Below, in pieces: positions 35,407 through 43,609 of a stretch of DNA of 64,000 nucleotides. Source of the DNA: Bacillus sp. ISL-7 (GTDB lineage: Bacteria > Bacillota > Bacilli > Bacillales_B > DSM-18226). The position numbers were made by a program, and so were the translations under genes. Location: the NCBI RefSeq assembly GCF_018613065.1, contig NZ_JAGGQW010000049.1, forward strand, positions 4,601 to 68,600, written 5' to 3'. The notes beneath the pieces were generated by a model that was not told the DNA's origin, made no database searches, and worked only from the letters and a program-made list of their open reading frames with translations. Each line of letters opens with the position of its first letter. The stretch's first letter is position 1.

Positions 35407-35440
35407 GGCTGACTCAAAACGGGTCAGCCATTTCCTTTTT
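35407..35440 (+). terminator. intrinsic terminator of the yjcZ-family gene
   Basis: GGCTGAC and GTCAGCC form the stem, followed after a few bases by TTTTT. Confidence 0.75.
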
Positions 35441-35468
35441 ATATAATTTTCTGACAAACGAGCGAAAT

Positions 35469-35541
35469 CCGAACGATAGAATATTTTTTTAAAAAATAGT
35501 TCGTATTTATTGTTGACGGAACAAAATTAGTCTGATATATT
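35469..35541 (+). promoter_or_regulatory. PurBox-like inverted sites and sigma-A promoter
   Basis: AAATCCGAACGAT (from 35466) and the inverted ATAGTTCGTATTT (from 35496) resemble the paired PurR boxes of Bacillus purine genes, each with one or two mismatches. The promoter follows directly: TTGACG (35513-35518), 17 nt, TATATT (35536-35541). The layout, boxes just upstream of -35, is like known PurR control regions. Confidence 0.5.
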
Positions 35542-35581
35542 TACAAATGTTGAGTAAAATGACTTTGGAGGTAATTGGACA

Positions 35582-37048
35582 ATGGATACGAGATATGATG
35601 TGATAGTAGTGGGTGCTGGCCCTGCAGGGATATTTGCCTGCTATGAACTGACACTAAAAATGCCGAACGCAAAGGTTCTATTAGTGGATAAAGGACATGA
35701 TATTTATCGGAGAAATTGCCCGATTTTACAAAAGAAAATTGAGAAATGTCCTCCGGCAGCTGGGAGAAAAGAATTTGCTGGGTGTCTTCCGGCATGTTCG
35801 ATTACTAATGGTTTTGGTGGAGCAGGTGCTTATTCGGACGGAAAGTTTAATATCACAAGTGAATTTGGCGGCTGGATGACAGATTATCTTCCGGATTCTC
35901 AGGTAGTTGAGTTAATTCGTTATGTTGATGAAATCAACTTACAGCATGGTGCAACCACGAGCATTACTGACCCATTAACAGATGAAGTAAAAAACATCGA
36001 ACGCCGCGGTTATGCTGCTGGATTAAAGTTGTTACGTGCACAGGTACGCCATCTAGGGACTGAACAAAATCTTGAAATCATGAAAAGTATCTACGAATAC
36101 TTAAAGACAAAGATTGAAATGTCTTATAAAACAGAAGTTGTGGATTTAATAACTGAAAAAACAACAGATGGGCTTGTGGTGAAAGGAATTAATCTAAAAG
36201 GGGACCAAAATATTTATGCGGATAAGGTGGTCATTACACCAGGCCGAGATGGCTCTAAATGGCTTTCTGGTATCTTAAAATCGCGCAGATTACACATGAT
36301 AAGTAACCAAGTAGATATTGGTGTTCGTGTTGAAACATCCAATATTGTCATGCAGGAAATCAATGAGCATTTGTATGAAGGGAAATTTATTTTTAATACA
36401 TCTGTTGGGACAACTGTACGAACATTTTGCAGTAACCCATCTGGGCATGTGGTGGTTGAAAATCATTCCGGGATTATGCTTGCCAACGGACATGCCTACA
36501 AAGATCCGAAACTTGGCAGTCCGAACACAAACTTTGCCTTACTTGTTTCCCATACGTTTTCAGATCCATTTGATAAGCCGAATGAATATGCACATGAAAT
36601 TTCCCGCTTAGCAAACAGCCTTTCAAATGGCGGACTAATCGTCCAAAAATACGGAGATATTTTAAAGGGCAGAAGATCTACTGCAAAAAGGATTAAGGAA
36701 GGTTTCCTTGAGCCGACATTAAAAGAGGCTGTCCCCGGTGATCTTGGGTTAGTTCTTCCGTATAATACGTTAAAAAGCTTAATAGAAATGACCGAGGCGT
36801 TGAATCAGGTGACACCAGGACTTGCTTCAGAGCATACCTTGTTCTACGGTGTTGAGGCTAAGTTCTATTCGGCGCGACCACGCTTAAACGACCGTTTTGA
36901 ATCGGAAATCAGGGGACTTTATGTCGGTGGCGATGGAGCGGGGATTACCCGTGGTCTTGCACAAGCAAGTGCATGCGGAGTCTGGATTGCTCGGGACATT
37001 ATAAAAAAGGCAAAAACTGAACGAACCCAGGAAACCATTCTTGTCTAA
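35582..37048 (+). CDS. NAD(P)/FAD-dependent dehydrogenase
   Basis: A 488-aa flavoprotein of the uncharacterised FAD-dependent dehydrogenase group (COG2509-like). It has the N-terminal dinucleotide motif VIVVGAGPAGIFACYEL, a Cys-rich stretch (RRNCPILQKKIEKCPPAAGRK in part: NCPILQKKIEKCPP, then FAGCLPACSITNGFGGAG), and the C-terminal FAD motif GLYVGGDGAGITRGLAQASA. The product is soluble and the substrate is unknown. GGAGGTAATTGGACA precedes the ATG. It has a consensus promoter with PurBox-like sequences upstream, suggesting a link to purine status. Confidence 0.88.
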   Translation: MDTRYDVIVVGAGPAGIFACYELTLKMPNAKVLLVDKGHDIYRRNCPILQKKIEKCPPAAGRKEFAGCLPACSITNGFGGAGAYSDGKFNITSEFGGWMTDYLPDSQVVELIRYVDEINLQHGATTSITDPLTDEVKNIERRGYAAGLKLLRAQVRHLGTEQNLEIMKSIYEYLKTKIEMSYKTEVVDLITEKTTDGLVVKGINLKGDQNIYADKVVITPGRDGSKWLSGILKSRRLHMISNQVDIGVRVETSNIVMQEINEHLYEGKFIFNTSVGTTVRTFCSNPSGHVVVENHSGIMLANGHAYKDPKLGSPNTNFALLVSHTFSDPFDKPNEYAHEISRLANSLSNGGLIVQKYGDILKGRRSTAKRIKEGFLEPTLKEAVPGDLGLVLPYNTLKSLIEMTEALNQVTPGLASEHTLFYGVEAKFYSARPRLNDRFESEIRGLYVGGDGAGITRGLAQASACGVWIARDIIKKAKTERTQETILV

Positions 37049-37079
37049 CCCGCAAATTTTTGCGGGTTATTTTTTTTAT
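37047..37079. terminator. intrinsic terminator
   Basis: AACCCGCAAA and TTTGCGGGTT with a 2-nt loop, then eight T residues, between two convergent genes. Confidence 0.88.
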
Positions 37080-37081
37080 AT

Positions 37082-38443
37082 TTAACCAATGGTAACCTTT
37101 TCTTTCGGATAGTTGAACTTTTCCTTGCTGCCTTTGCCTCTTAAGATAAGTAAACAGGTAACAATGCCCACTCTTCCAATAAACATCAGGATAATGATGA
37201 GTATTTGTCCAAAGGTAGTAAGTCTTGGTGTTAAACCCAACGATGATCCATTGGTGCCAAAAGCAGAAGATACTTCGAAAATAACCTCTATCACAGTGCC
37301 ATGTTCTGTAATCGATAGGATTAAAATGGAGAACAAACATAAAAATGCTCCGGTCGCGATTACGATAAATGATTTAAGGACATCCTCACTTAGCAGTTCA
37401 CGTCTAAAGATTTTGATTGAGCTTTTTCCTTGTGCGTAAAATATGATCGCTAAAATAACAATGGCAAACGTGGTGGTTCGTATGCCCCCGCTCGCACTAC
37501 TCGGTGAACCGCCAATAAACATTAATATCGACAGGAAAAGTTGGTTACTCGGAGTAAAATCATTGATATCCATTGTTGCTAATCCAGCACTTTTAGTTGT
37601 TACGGAATTAAATAAAGAGTAGAAAAAGGATTCATGCCAATTTTTATCAGAAAAAAAGTGTTGACTATCAAAACAGTAAATCAAAAATGCACCTGCTATG
37701 GTAAGGAGGACAAACGTTATAGTGGTTAACTTAGTATATAAGGTGAAATGAAATTTCTTCCTTCTATTTAGGCTTAAAAAGAATTCAAAAACCTCAACCA
37801 TCACGGGAAAGCCAATTGCCCCAACAATCATCAACAAAATTATTATCGTCTGAACAAAATAATCCTCACTATAGGGACTGAGTGACGCATCCGTCAGATC
37901 GAATCCCGCATTGGTAGTGGCGCTGATGGATGAAAAAAATCCATGTTTAAAAGCAGACAATGGGCTTTCGAAATAGTTTAAAAAGCGAATCCCTAAGATA
38001 ATTCCCCCCACAAATTCAAACGAAATAAAGATAATCAGGATCCGTTTTGCCAGCTGGACCAAACCAGCTAGGTTGGATTGATTTTGATCAATCATAATCA
38101 GTTGTCTTTCTTTTAAGCCTACTTTTTTACCCAACATAATCCATAGGAATGTACTAAAGGACATAACGCCTAAGCCTCCCAATTGCAGAATTAAGCATAA
38201 GAGAAAGATTCCAAAATTACTAAAGGTATCCTTAATTGAAATGACACTTAAACCGGTTACACTGATCGCACTAGCGGAGGTAAACATCGCATCAATAAAA
38301 CGTAGTGAAACATTTGGACGGTGAGCCATTGGGATTTTTAATAAAAGAGTAGAAACGATTAATGCGGATAAATAAAAAATAACGATTAATTGAATGGTTG
38401 AAATATCTTTCGTTTTTAACTTTATTTTTTTTATTGTGCTCAT
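37082..38443 (-). CDS. TrkH/KtrB family potassium uptake channel
   Basis: Membrane ion channel of the SKT superfamily. The 453-aa product has four M1-P-M2 repeats whose pore loops are visible: SASAISVTGLSVI, SATTNAGFDLTD, SVTTKSAGLATMD and SSAFGTNGSSLG, each with the filter Gly. It resembles KtrB/KtrD of B. subtilis. The cytoplasmic KtrA/KtrC regulatory partner is not in the window. The start ATG is on the minus strand behind AAAGGATCC. Whether it is the KtrB or the KtrD paralog cannot be decided here. Confidence 0.92.
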   Translation of the reverse strand: MSTIKKIKLKTKDISTIQLIVIFYLSALIVSTLLLKIPMAHRPNVSLRFIDAMFTSASAISVTGLSVISIKDTFSNFGIFLLCLILQLGGLGVMSFSTFLWIMLGKKVGLKERQLIMIDQNQSNLAGLVQLAKRILIIFISFEFVGGIILGIRFLNYFESPLSAFKHGFFSSISATTNAGFDLTDASLSPYSEDYFVQTIIILLMIVGAIGFPVMVEVFEFFLSLNRRKKFHFTLYTKLTTITFVLLTIAGAFLIYCFDSQHFFSDKNWHESFFYSLFNSVTTKSAGLATMDINDFTPSNQLFLSILMFIGGSPSSASGGIRTTTFAIVILAIIFYAQGKSSIKIFRRELLSEDVLKSFIVIATGAFLCLFSILILSITEHGTVIEVIFEVSSAFGTNGSSLGLTPRLTTFGQILIIILMFIGRVGIVTCLLILRGKGSKEKFNYPKEKVTIG

Positions 38444-38556
38444 AGGATCCTTTCCTTCTATAATTCTAAAAGTAATTTTATATTAATCATCTTGAAAAGT
38501 AAAAGTTCATACAATTTCTATAAGGCCTGCCTAATTTAATAAGGAAGTGTTTCCCT

Positions 38557-39909
38557 ATGGATCATTCGTTTCTAATAAAACCAATACTCGATGACACTTA
38601 CCCTGTGATTGACTACGGCATAGGAATTTATTTATTTGATATGGATGGAAAAAGGTATTTAGATGCTGCTTCCGGCGCTGTAACTGCCAATATTGGTCAT
38701 GGTGTAACAGAGATTATTGAAGCAATGAATGAACAAGCAAAAAAAGTTTCGTTTGTGTATCGATCACAATTTACGAGTGAAGCAGCTGAAAATTTAGCGA
38801 AAAAAATTGCAAATATGCTTTCAGGAGATCTCAATTGGTGTTTTTTCGTTAACAGCGGTTCTGAAGCAACTGAAACGGCCATGAAAATGGCGATTCAATA
38901 TTGGCAGGAAAAGGGTGTTCAAACGAAAACCAAGGTTTTATCAAGATGGGTAAGCTACCACGGGATTACCCTAGGTGCTCTTTCGATGTCAGGTCATACA
39001 GGGAGGAGAGCAAGATTTGTTCCACTTTTAGAGGATTTCCCTGTCATTAATCCCCCGTATTGCTACCGTTGCCCTTATAACCTCGAGGCACCTAACTGTG
39101 GCTATTTATGTGCCCATGAGTTAGAAACAGCTATTAAGCGGATTGGCGCCGAACAAATCGCCGCTTTTATCGCAGAACCCGTCATCGGAGCTGCAGGCGG
39201 AGCAATTGCCCCGCCAAAAGATTACTACAAGGTCATAAAGAAAATCTGTGAGGATTATGACATTCTTTTTATCGCTGATGAAGTTATGACTGGCTGTGGC
39301 AGGACTGGCACAATGCTTGCGAGTGAACAGTGGGGAATCAATCCTGATATTGTCGCATTAGGAAAAGGGATGGGTGCAGGCTACGCACCGATTGCAGCTG
39401 CTGTTGCAACCGAAAAAGTCATCGAGCCGATAATGGCAGGAACAAAGGTGGTCATGAGCGGCCATACCTTAAGTGCCAATCCACAGGCTTGTGCAACTGC
39501 CTTAGCTGTTCTCGAATATTTAGAACAAAACAATATTATTCAAGAGGTTGAAAGTAAGGGTGCCTATTTAAGAGCACAACTTGAAGGATTAAAACCACTT
39601 TTCACGTTTATTGGTGATATCCGAGGCAAAGGGCTATTACTGGGAATAGAGTTTGTCCAACAAGTGGAATCCAAAACACCCTACCCTAGAAACGCCCAGA
39701 TTACACAAAGGATTGTAGCTCTTGCAAAGGAAAAAGGACTGCTTGTATATCCAGCTGGTGCTGGCATTGATGGGATAAACGGAGACTCTATTATTATTTC
39801 TCCTCCACTTACTATCACTCAAAAAGAAATGGAGGAATTGGTCCACTTATTAAAAGAAACATTTGAAGATTTTTCTAACCAACTGAATGTAGGGGAAGGG
39901 GTGATGTAA
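38557..39909 (+). CDS. yodT: class III aminotransferase of the lysine catabolism locus (YodT)
   Basis: PLP-dependent aminotransferase, 450 aa, predicted to remove an amino group in the beta-lysine branch. Motifs: FVNSGSEATETAMKMA near residue 105, the Asp in FIADEVMTGCGRTG near residue 245, and the PLP lysine in VALGKGMGAGYAPIA near residue 270. Cys-rich RCPYNLEAPNCGYLC is typical of this subfamily. It starts a tightly packed run of genes. AATAAGGAAGTG is a modest Shine-Dalgarno. A CATACAATT upstream at 38508 could be a sigma-E -10, but its -35 is poor. Confidence 0.9.
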   Translation: MDHSFLIKPILDDTYPVIDYGIGIYLFDMDGKRYLDAASGAVTANIGHGVTEIIEAMNEQAKKVSFVYRSQFTSEAAENLAKKIANMLSGDLNWCFFVNSGSEATETAMKMAIQYWQEKGVQTKTKVLSRWVSYHGITLGALSMSGHTGRRARFVPLLEDFPVINPPYCYRCPYNLEAPNCGYLCAHELETAIKRIGAEQIAAFIAEPVIGAAGGAIAPPKDYYKVIKKICEDYDILFIADEVMTGCGRTGTMLASEQWGINPDIVALGKGMGAGYAPIAAAVATEKVIEPIMAGTKVVMSGHTLSANPQACATALAVLEYLEQNNIIQEVESKGAYLRAQLEGLKPLFTFIGDIRGKGLLLGIEFVQQVESKTPYPRNAQITQRIVALAKEKGLLVYPAGAGIDGINGDSIIISPPLTITQKEMEELVHLLKETFEDFSNQLNVGEGVM

Positions 39910-40602
39910 ATGGAAAATCCATTCAGAAAAATTACAACCTTAGCAGCTGTTATGGAATATTTTCATGACGGAATGACATTGATGTTTGGCGGGTTTGGCG
40001 GGGTCGGCTCTCCGCCGGCATTAATCGATGGTATTCTTGAAAAAGGAGTTCGTAATATTACTTTAATTGGGAACGACACGGGATTCCCGCAAATTGGCAT
40101 AGGGAAATTAGTCAGTCAACAAAGGGCAGCGAAAGTAATTGCTTCTCATATTGGCTCCAATCCCTTTGCTGGCCAGTTCATGCATGAGGGAAAGCTGGAG
40201 GTAGAGTTTTCACCACAGGGAATATTAGCAGAAAGAATACGCGCGGGCGGTGTTGGCCTGCCAGCGATATTGTCAGATATCGGTACGGACAATGAAATGG
40301 TTACGAAAAACAAACCATTTTTTACTCTAGGAGATAAGAAGTTTCTTGTTGAAACAGCTTTAACGGCTGAGGTGTCGATTGTTTATGCGAAAAAGGCAGA
40401 TGAGTATGGGAATTTAATTTATGACAAAAGTGCCCGCAATACAAATCCGCTCGTTGCTATGGCAGGGGATATCACGATAGCAGAAGTAGAGGAAATTGTC
40501 CCGCTTGGTAGTCTTGACCCCGATGCCATCATTACACCAGGAGTGTTTGTAGATTATGTCATTCCATCTAAGGGGGTGAATTGGAAATGGGCATGGCAGT
40601 AG
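39910..40602 (+). CDS. yodS: 3-oxoacid CoA-transferase subunit A-like (YodS)
   Basis: Alpha subunit of a family I CoA-transferase, presumably acting on the 3-keto acid made from beta-lysine. The 230-aa product has MFGGFGGVGSPPALIDGILE near residue 26, with the family G-x-G-x-x-x-x-P loop, and NPLVAMAGDITIAEVEEIV near the end. The start ATG immediately follows the yodT stop, and GAAGGGGTG lies upstream. The 3' end overlaps the beta-subunit gene by 16 nt. Confidence 0.92.
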   Translation: MENPFRKITTLAAVMEYFHDGMTLMFGGFGGVGSPPALIDGILEKGVRNITLIGNDTGFPQIGIGKLVSQQRAAKVIASHIGSNPFAGQFMHEGKLEVEFSPQGILAERIRAGGVGLPAILSDIGTDNEMVTKNKPFFTLGDKKFLVETALTAEVSIVYAKKADEYGNLIYDKSARNTNPLVAMAGDITIAEVEEIVPLGSLDPDAIITPGVFVDYVIPSKGVNWKWAWQ

Positions 40603-41252
40603 ATATGAGAAATCAAATGGCTAAAAGGGCTGCAGAGGAAATTCAAACGGGAATGGTTGTCAACCTTGGAATTGGGATTCCATCGCTCGTTCCGAACCAT
40701 CTATCAACCGAGACAAATGTGATGTTTCACGCTGAAAACGGCATTACCGGCATGGGACCTACCCCAGTAAAGGGAGAAGAAGATGAAAACTTATGTAATG
40801 CAGGAGGTTTTCCAGTCACGCTAAACAAGGGCGGATCTTATTGTGATAGTGGAATTTCTTTTGGAATGATTCGCCGGGGCAGAGTGGATATAACGATTTT
40901 AGGATCGCTAGAGGTCAGTAAAAAGGGCGACCTTGCTAACTGGATTGTCCCAGGAAAGAAGGTTCCAGGGATGGGCGGAGCGATGGAACTTGCTCAAAAA
41001 GCTAAGAAAGTCATTGTTGTCATGAATCATTGTGATAAACAAGGTAGACCCAAAATTGTCACATCATGCACGTTACCATTAACATCCTCAGCCTGTGTCG
41101 ATTTAATTATCACTGATCTAGCTGTTTTCAGTGTATCTGAAGAGGGTTTACTATTAACAGAATTGTTTGCGCCCTACAGTTTAGAAACTGTTGTCAACAA
41201 AACCGGGTGCGAATTTAAGATACGAGAAACTGTTCGTATGATTCCGTATTAA
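40587..41252 (+). CDS. yodR: 3-oxoacid CoA-transferase subunit B-like (YodR)
   Basis: Beta subunit with the catalytic glutamate: HAENGITGMGPTP near residue 50 matches the family ENG motif. NLGIGIPSLVPNHL, GGAMELAQKAKKVIVVMNH and CTLPLTSSACVDLIITDLAVF are also characteristic. The product is 221 aa. ATG at 40587 follows GGGGGTG at 8 nt; the upstream TTG at 40581 is too close to it. It works as a heteromer with the subunit encoded just upstream. Confidence 0.92.
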   Translation: MGMAVDMRNQMAKRAAEEIQTGMVVNLGIGIPSLVPNHLSTETNVMFHAENGITGMGPTPVKGEEDENLCNAGGFPVTLNKGGSYCDSGISFGMIRRGRVDITILGSLEVSKKGDLANWIVPGKKVPGMGGAMELAQKAKKVIVVMNHCDKQGRPKIVTSCTLPLTSSACVDLIITDLAVFSVSEEGLLLTELFAPYSLETVVNKTGCEFKIRETVRMIPY

Positions 41253-41282
41253 GCTGAATCATTTCTAAAAGGAGTGAATCGT

Positions 41283-42551
41283 TTGGACAATAATGAAATG
41301 CGCATAAAACAATGGATAAAAGAGAATCGAGCACGAGGGGCAAGACTTTTACAAATCCTTGTCCGAGAAAACAGCACTCGGGGGAACGAAAGTAGTACCC
41401 AGGCGATTATTATTGAAAAATGCCGACAGTTAGGATTAGCACTCGATATTTGGGAAATCGGTGGTGATGAATTAAATTCCCACCCTGCTTATTGTTGTGA
41501 CCGTCAGAACTTCGGCGGGAATCCTAACCTAGTAGCTGTGTTAAAAGGTACAGGCGGCGGCAAATCGATGATTTTAAATGGTCATATTGACGTGGTCCCA
41601 GTCGGGGATGAATTAAGCTGGAAACATGACCCATTTAGCGGGACTATTGAGTGTGGCAAGCTTTATGGAAGAGGCGCGACGGATATGAAGGGTGGGAATG
41701 CTGCCCTGATAATGGCGATTGAGTCCTTAATTGCAAATGATATTAAACTAAAAGGGGATGTTATTTTTCAAAGTGTCATTGAAGAAGAAAGCGGCGGAGC
41801 TGGTACCCTAGCAGCCGTTCTTAGAGGTTACCATGCGGATGGGGCCATTATTCCAGAACCGACCAATTTGAAGATATTCCCGAAGCAGCAGGGCTCAATG
41901 TGGTTCAGAATTACCGTGAAAGGCAGAGCAGCCCATGGAGGAACCAGGTATAAAGGTGTAAGCGCAATTGAAAAAGCACTAGTAGTCATTCAAAGATTAC
42001 AACAGTTAGAGAACGATAGAAATGCTAGGATTACTGATCCTCTCTTTGAAAAAATCCCCATTCCTATTCCAATAAATATTGGAAAGCTTTCAAGCGGCGA
42101 ATGGCCTTCTTCGGTGCCTGACACCGCAATTATTGAGGGGAGAATGGGAGTTTCTCCGGAAGAAACGATTCAATCAGCACAACTTGAAATGGAAGCTTGC
42201 TTGAGAGAAATAAGTGAAAATGATAAGTGGCTCAGGGAAAATCCTCTTAAGATAGAATGGTTTGGCGGCAGGTGGCTGCCAGGAAGTCTTGAAAATGACC
42301 ATCCATTAATGAATGAATTGACAAAGAGTTTTATAGAAGTAAAGGGTAGTAGTCCTATCATCGAGGCAAGCCCTTGGGGAACAGACGGCGGTATTCTTTC
42401 TAATATTGGTAATACTCCCGTGGTCATTTTCGGACCTGGGATAACAGAAACAGCACATGACGCCAATGAGCATATTGTTCTCGAAGATATGTTTATCGCA
42501 AGTGAGATTATTGCTCTTACTTTATTAAAATGGTGTGAGGCGGCAGAGTAA
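41283..42551 (+). CDS. yodQ: M20 family peptidase/deacylase (YodQ)
   Basis: Zinc amidohydrolase of the ArgE/DapE type, 422 aa, predicted to remove an N-acyl group from a lysine-derived intermediate. Metal ligands are visible: LNGHIDVVPVGD near residue 101, GRGATDMKGGNAAL near residue 133, the catalytic EEESGG, and the late GTDGGILSNIGNTPVVIFGPG. The dimerisation domain lies between. TTG at 41283 is chosen, with AAAAGGAG 8 nt upstream. The segment SSVPDTA is encoded by GGTGCCTGACACC, which matches the palindrome at 25075. Confidence 0.91.
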   Translation: MDNNEMRIKQWIKENRARGARLLQILVRENSTRGNESSTQAIIIEKCRQLGLALDIWEIGGDELNSHPAYCCDRQNFGGNPNLVAVLKGTGGGKSMILNGHIDVVPVGDELSWKHDPFSGTIECGKLYGRGATDMKGGNAALIMAIESLIANDIKLKGDVIFQSVIEEESGGAGTLAAVLRGYHADGAIIPEPTNLKIFPKQQGSMWFRITVKGRAAHGGTRYKGVSAIEKALVVIQRLQQLENDRNARITDPLFEKIPIPIPINIGKLSSGEWPSSVPDTAIIEGRMGVSPEETIQSAQLEMEACLREISENDKWLRENPLKIEWFGGRWLPGSLENDHPLMNELTKSFIEVKGSSPIIEASPWGTDGGILSNIGNTPVVIFGPGITETAHDANEHIVLEDMFIASEIIALTLLKWCEAAE

Positions 42552-42612
42552 ACAGATTTTTCCATTTATTGATCAAAAGATTGCTATAATTGATTTATAC
42601 CGACCTAGTGGG

Positions 42613-42646
42613 AATGTCTGGCTAATCTAGGCCAGACATTTTTTCG
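42613..42646 (+). terminator. intrinsic terminator between yodQ and ablB
   Basis: AATGTCTGGC and GCCAGACATT enclose an 8-nt loop, followed by TTTTT. It splits the kam locus into two or more transcription units. Confidence 0.88.
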
Positions 42647-42688
42647 AGAATGCTAGTGAAATTATCATTTACCGATGGGGTGAACTCG

Positions 42689-43543
42689 ATGAATCAAACG
42701 GCATCCACTATATTTCTAGAGGAAAAAAGCTATTTTCTTGAAATATATCTTGATCCATTTAATAAACGTATTCGTGTGGATGATTATCGTGGAAATACAA
42801 AATTGCTAATTGAACGAGCGGAAGAGCTCGCAGCAAAGCACAAGGCTGAAAAGTTAATTGTCAAAGTCAGAAATGAAGACTTTCTTAGTTTCTTGGAAAA
42901 GGGTCTACAGCCAGAAGCTGTTGTTGATCGCTATTTTCTTGGCTCAGATGCCCATTTTTTTTCAAAGTATTACACGCCAGACCGGAAGAAAAATGATCAT
43001 TGGGTGACCGAAGACGAGATGGTCAACAGTATATATCAATTAGACACGTCGATTCAGAAAGGATATCCACCAAATGAATATGAATTACGAAAGGTCGACG
43101 AGAGCAGTGCTGTGGAACTTGCGGTACTGTACGGGCAAGTGTTTCAAATTTACCCAACCCCTTTGCATCAACCGGAATATATAAAAAAGACCATCAAGGA
43201 TGGGACCATCTATTACGCTTTTTTCCTTCAAGGAAAAATAGTCAGTGCAGCTTCAGCCGAAGTGAATTCTTTTTATAAAAATGCAGAGTTAACGGATTGT
43301 GCAACATTATCTGAACATCGGAAATATGGGCTTATGAAAATTATTCTTCAGGAACTTGAAGCTGAGTTGAAAAGGAAGGGAATCTTTTGTGCCTATTCGA
43401 TTGCTAGATCGTTATCCTTTGGGATGAATGCAGTTTTATTTCAGCTGGGATATTCGTATCGGGGCAGGCTGATGAATAATTGCTTTATCTATGACAAGCT
43501 TGAAAATATGAATATGTGGGTAAAGAATCTGGCAAACTGCTAA
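42689..43543 (+). CDS. ablB: beta-lysine N-acetyltransferase (AblB/YodP)
   Basis: GNAT-fold enzyme that acetylates beta-lysine made by lysine 2,3-aminomutase. The 284-aa product has an N-terminal domain with NKRIRVDDYRGNTKLLIERAE (in part, RIRVDDYRG), and a C-terminal GNAT core with VSAASAEVNSFYKNAELTDC and ATLSEHRKYGLMKIILQELE, the acetyl-CoA loop region. ATG at 42689 follows GGGGTG at 7 nt; the frame is open further upstream into the terminator, which argues against earlier starts. In Bacillus the acetylated product may act as an osmolyte or a catabolic intermediate. Confidence 0.9.
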   Translation: MNQTASTIFLEEKSYFLEIYLDPFNKRIRVDDYRGNTKLLIERAEELAAKHKAEKLIVKVRNEDFLSFLEKGLQPEAVVDRYFLGSDAHFFSKYYTPDRKKNDHWVTEDEMVNSIYQLDTSIQKGYPPNEYELRKVDESSAVELAVLYGQVFQIYPTPLHQPEYIKKTIKDGTIYYAFFLQGKIVSAASAEVNSFYKNAELTDCATLSEHRKYGLMKIILQELEAELKRKGIFCAYSIARSLSFGMNAVLFQLGYSYRGRLMNNCFIYDKLENMNMWVKNLANC

Positions 43544-43558
43544 AATTTCGGCTTACCG

Positions 43559-43574
43559 TGCCAATTTTTCGGCA
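43559..43574 (+). promoter_or_regulatory. putative activator binding site (16-bp imperfect palindrome)
   Basis: TGCCAATTTTTCGGCA matches TGCCGAGTTTTCGGCG at 45007 in 13 of 16 positions. It lies just upstream of the activator gene. It may be the binding site of the encoded regulator. Confidence 0.45.
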
Positions 43575-43609
43575 CCTTGTTAAATTGGAAGGATGGGCAG
43601 GTGAATCAA

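Noticed and set aside
35168..35446. 92-aa frame rich in Trp, Cys and Arg
   Set aside because: It is a different frame over the YjcZ-family gene, which has a clear Shine-Dalgarno and family sequence.
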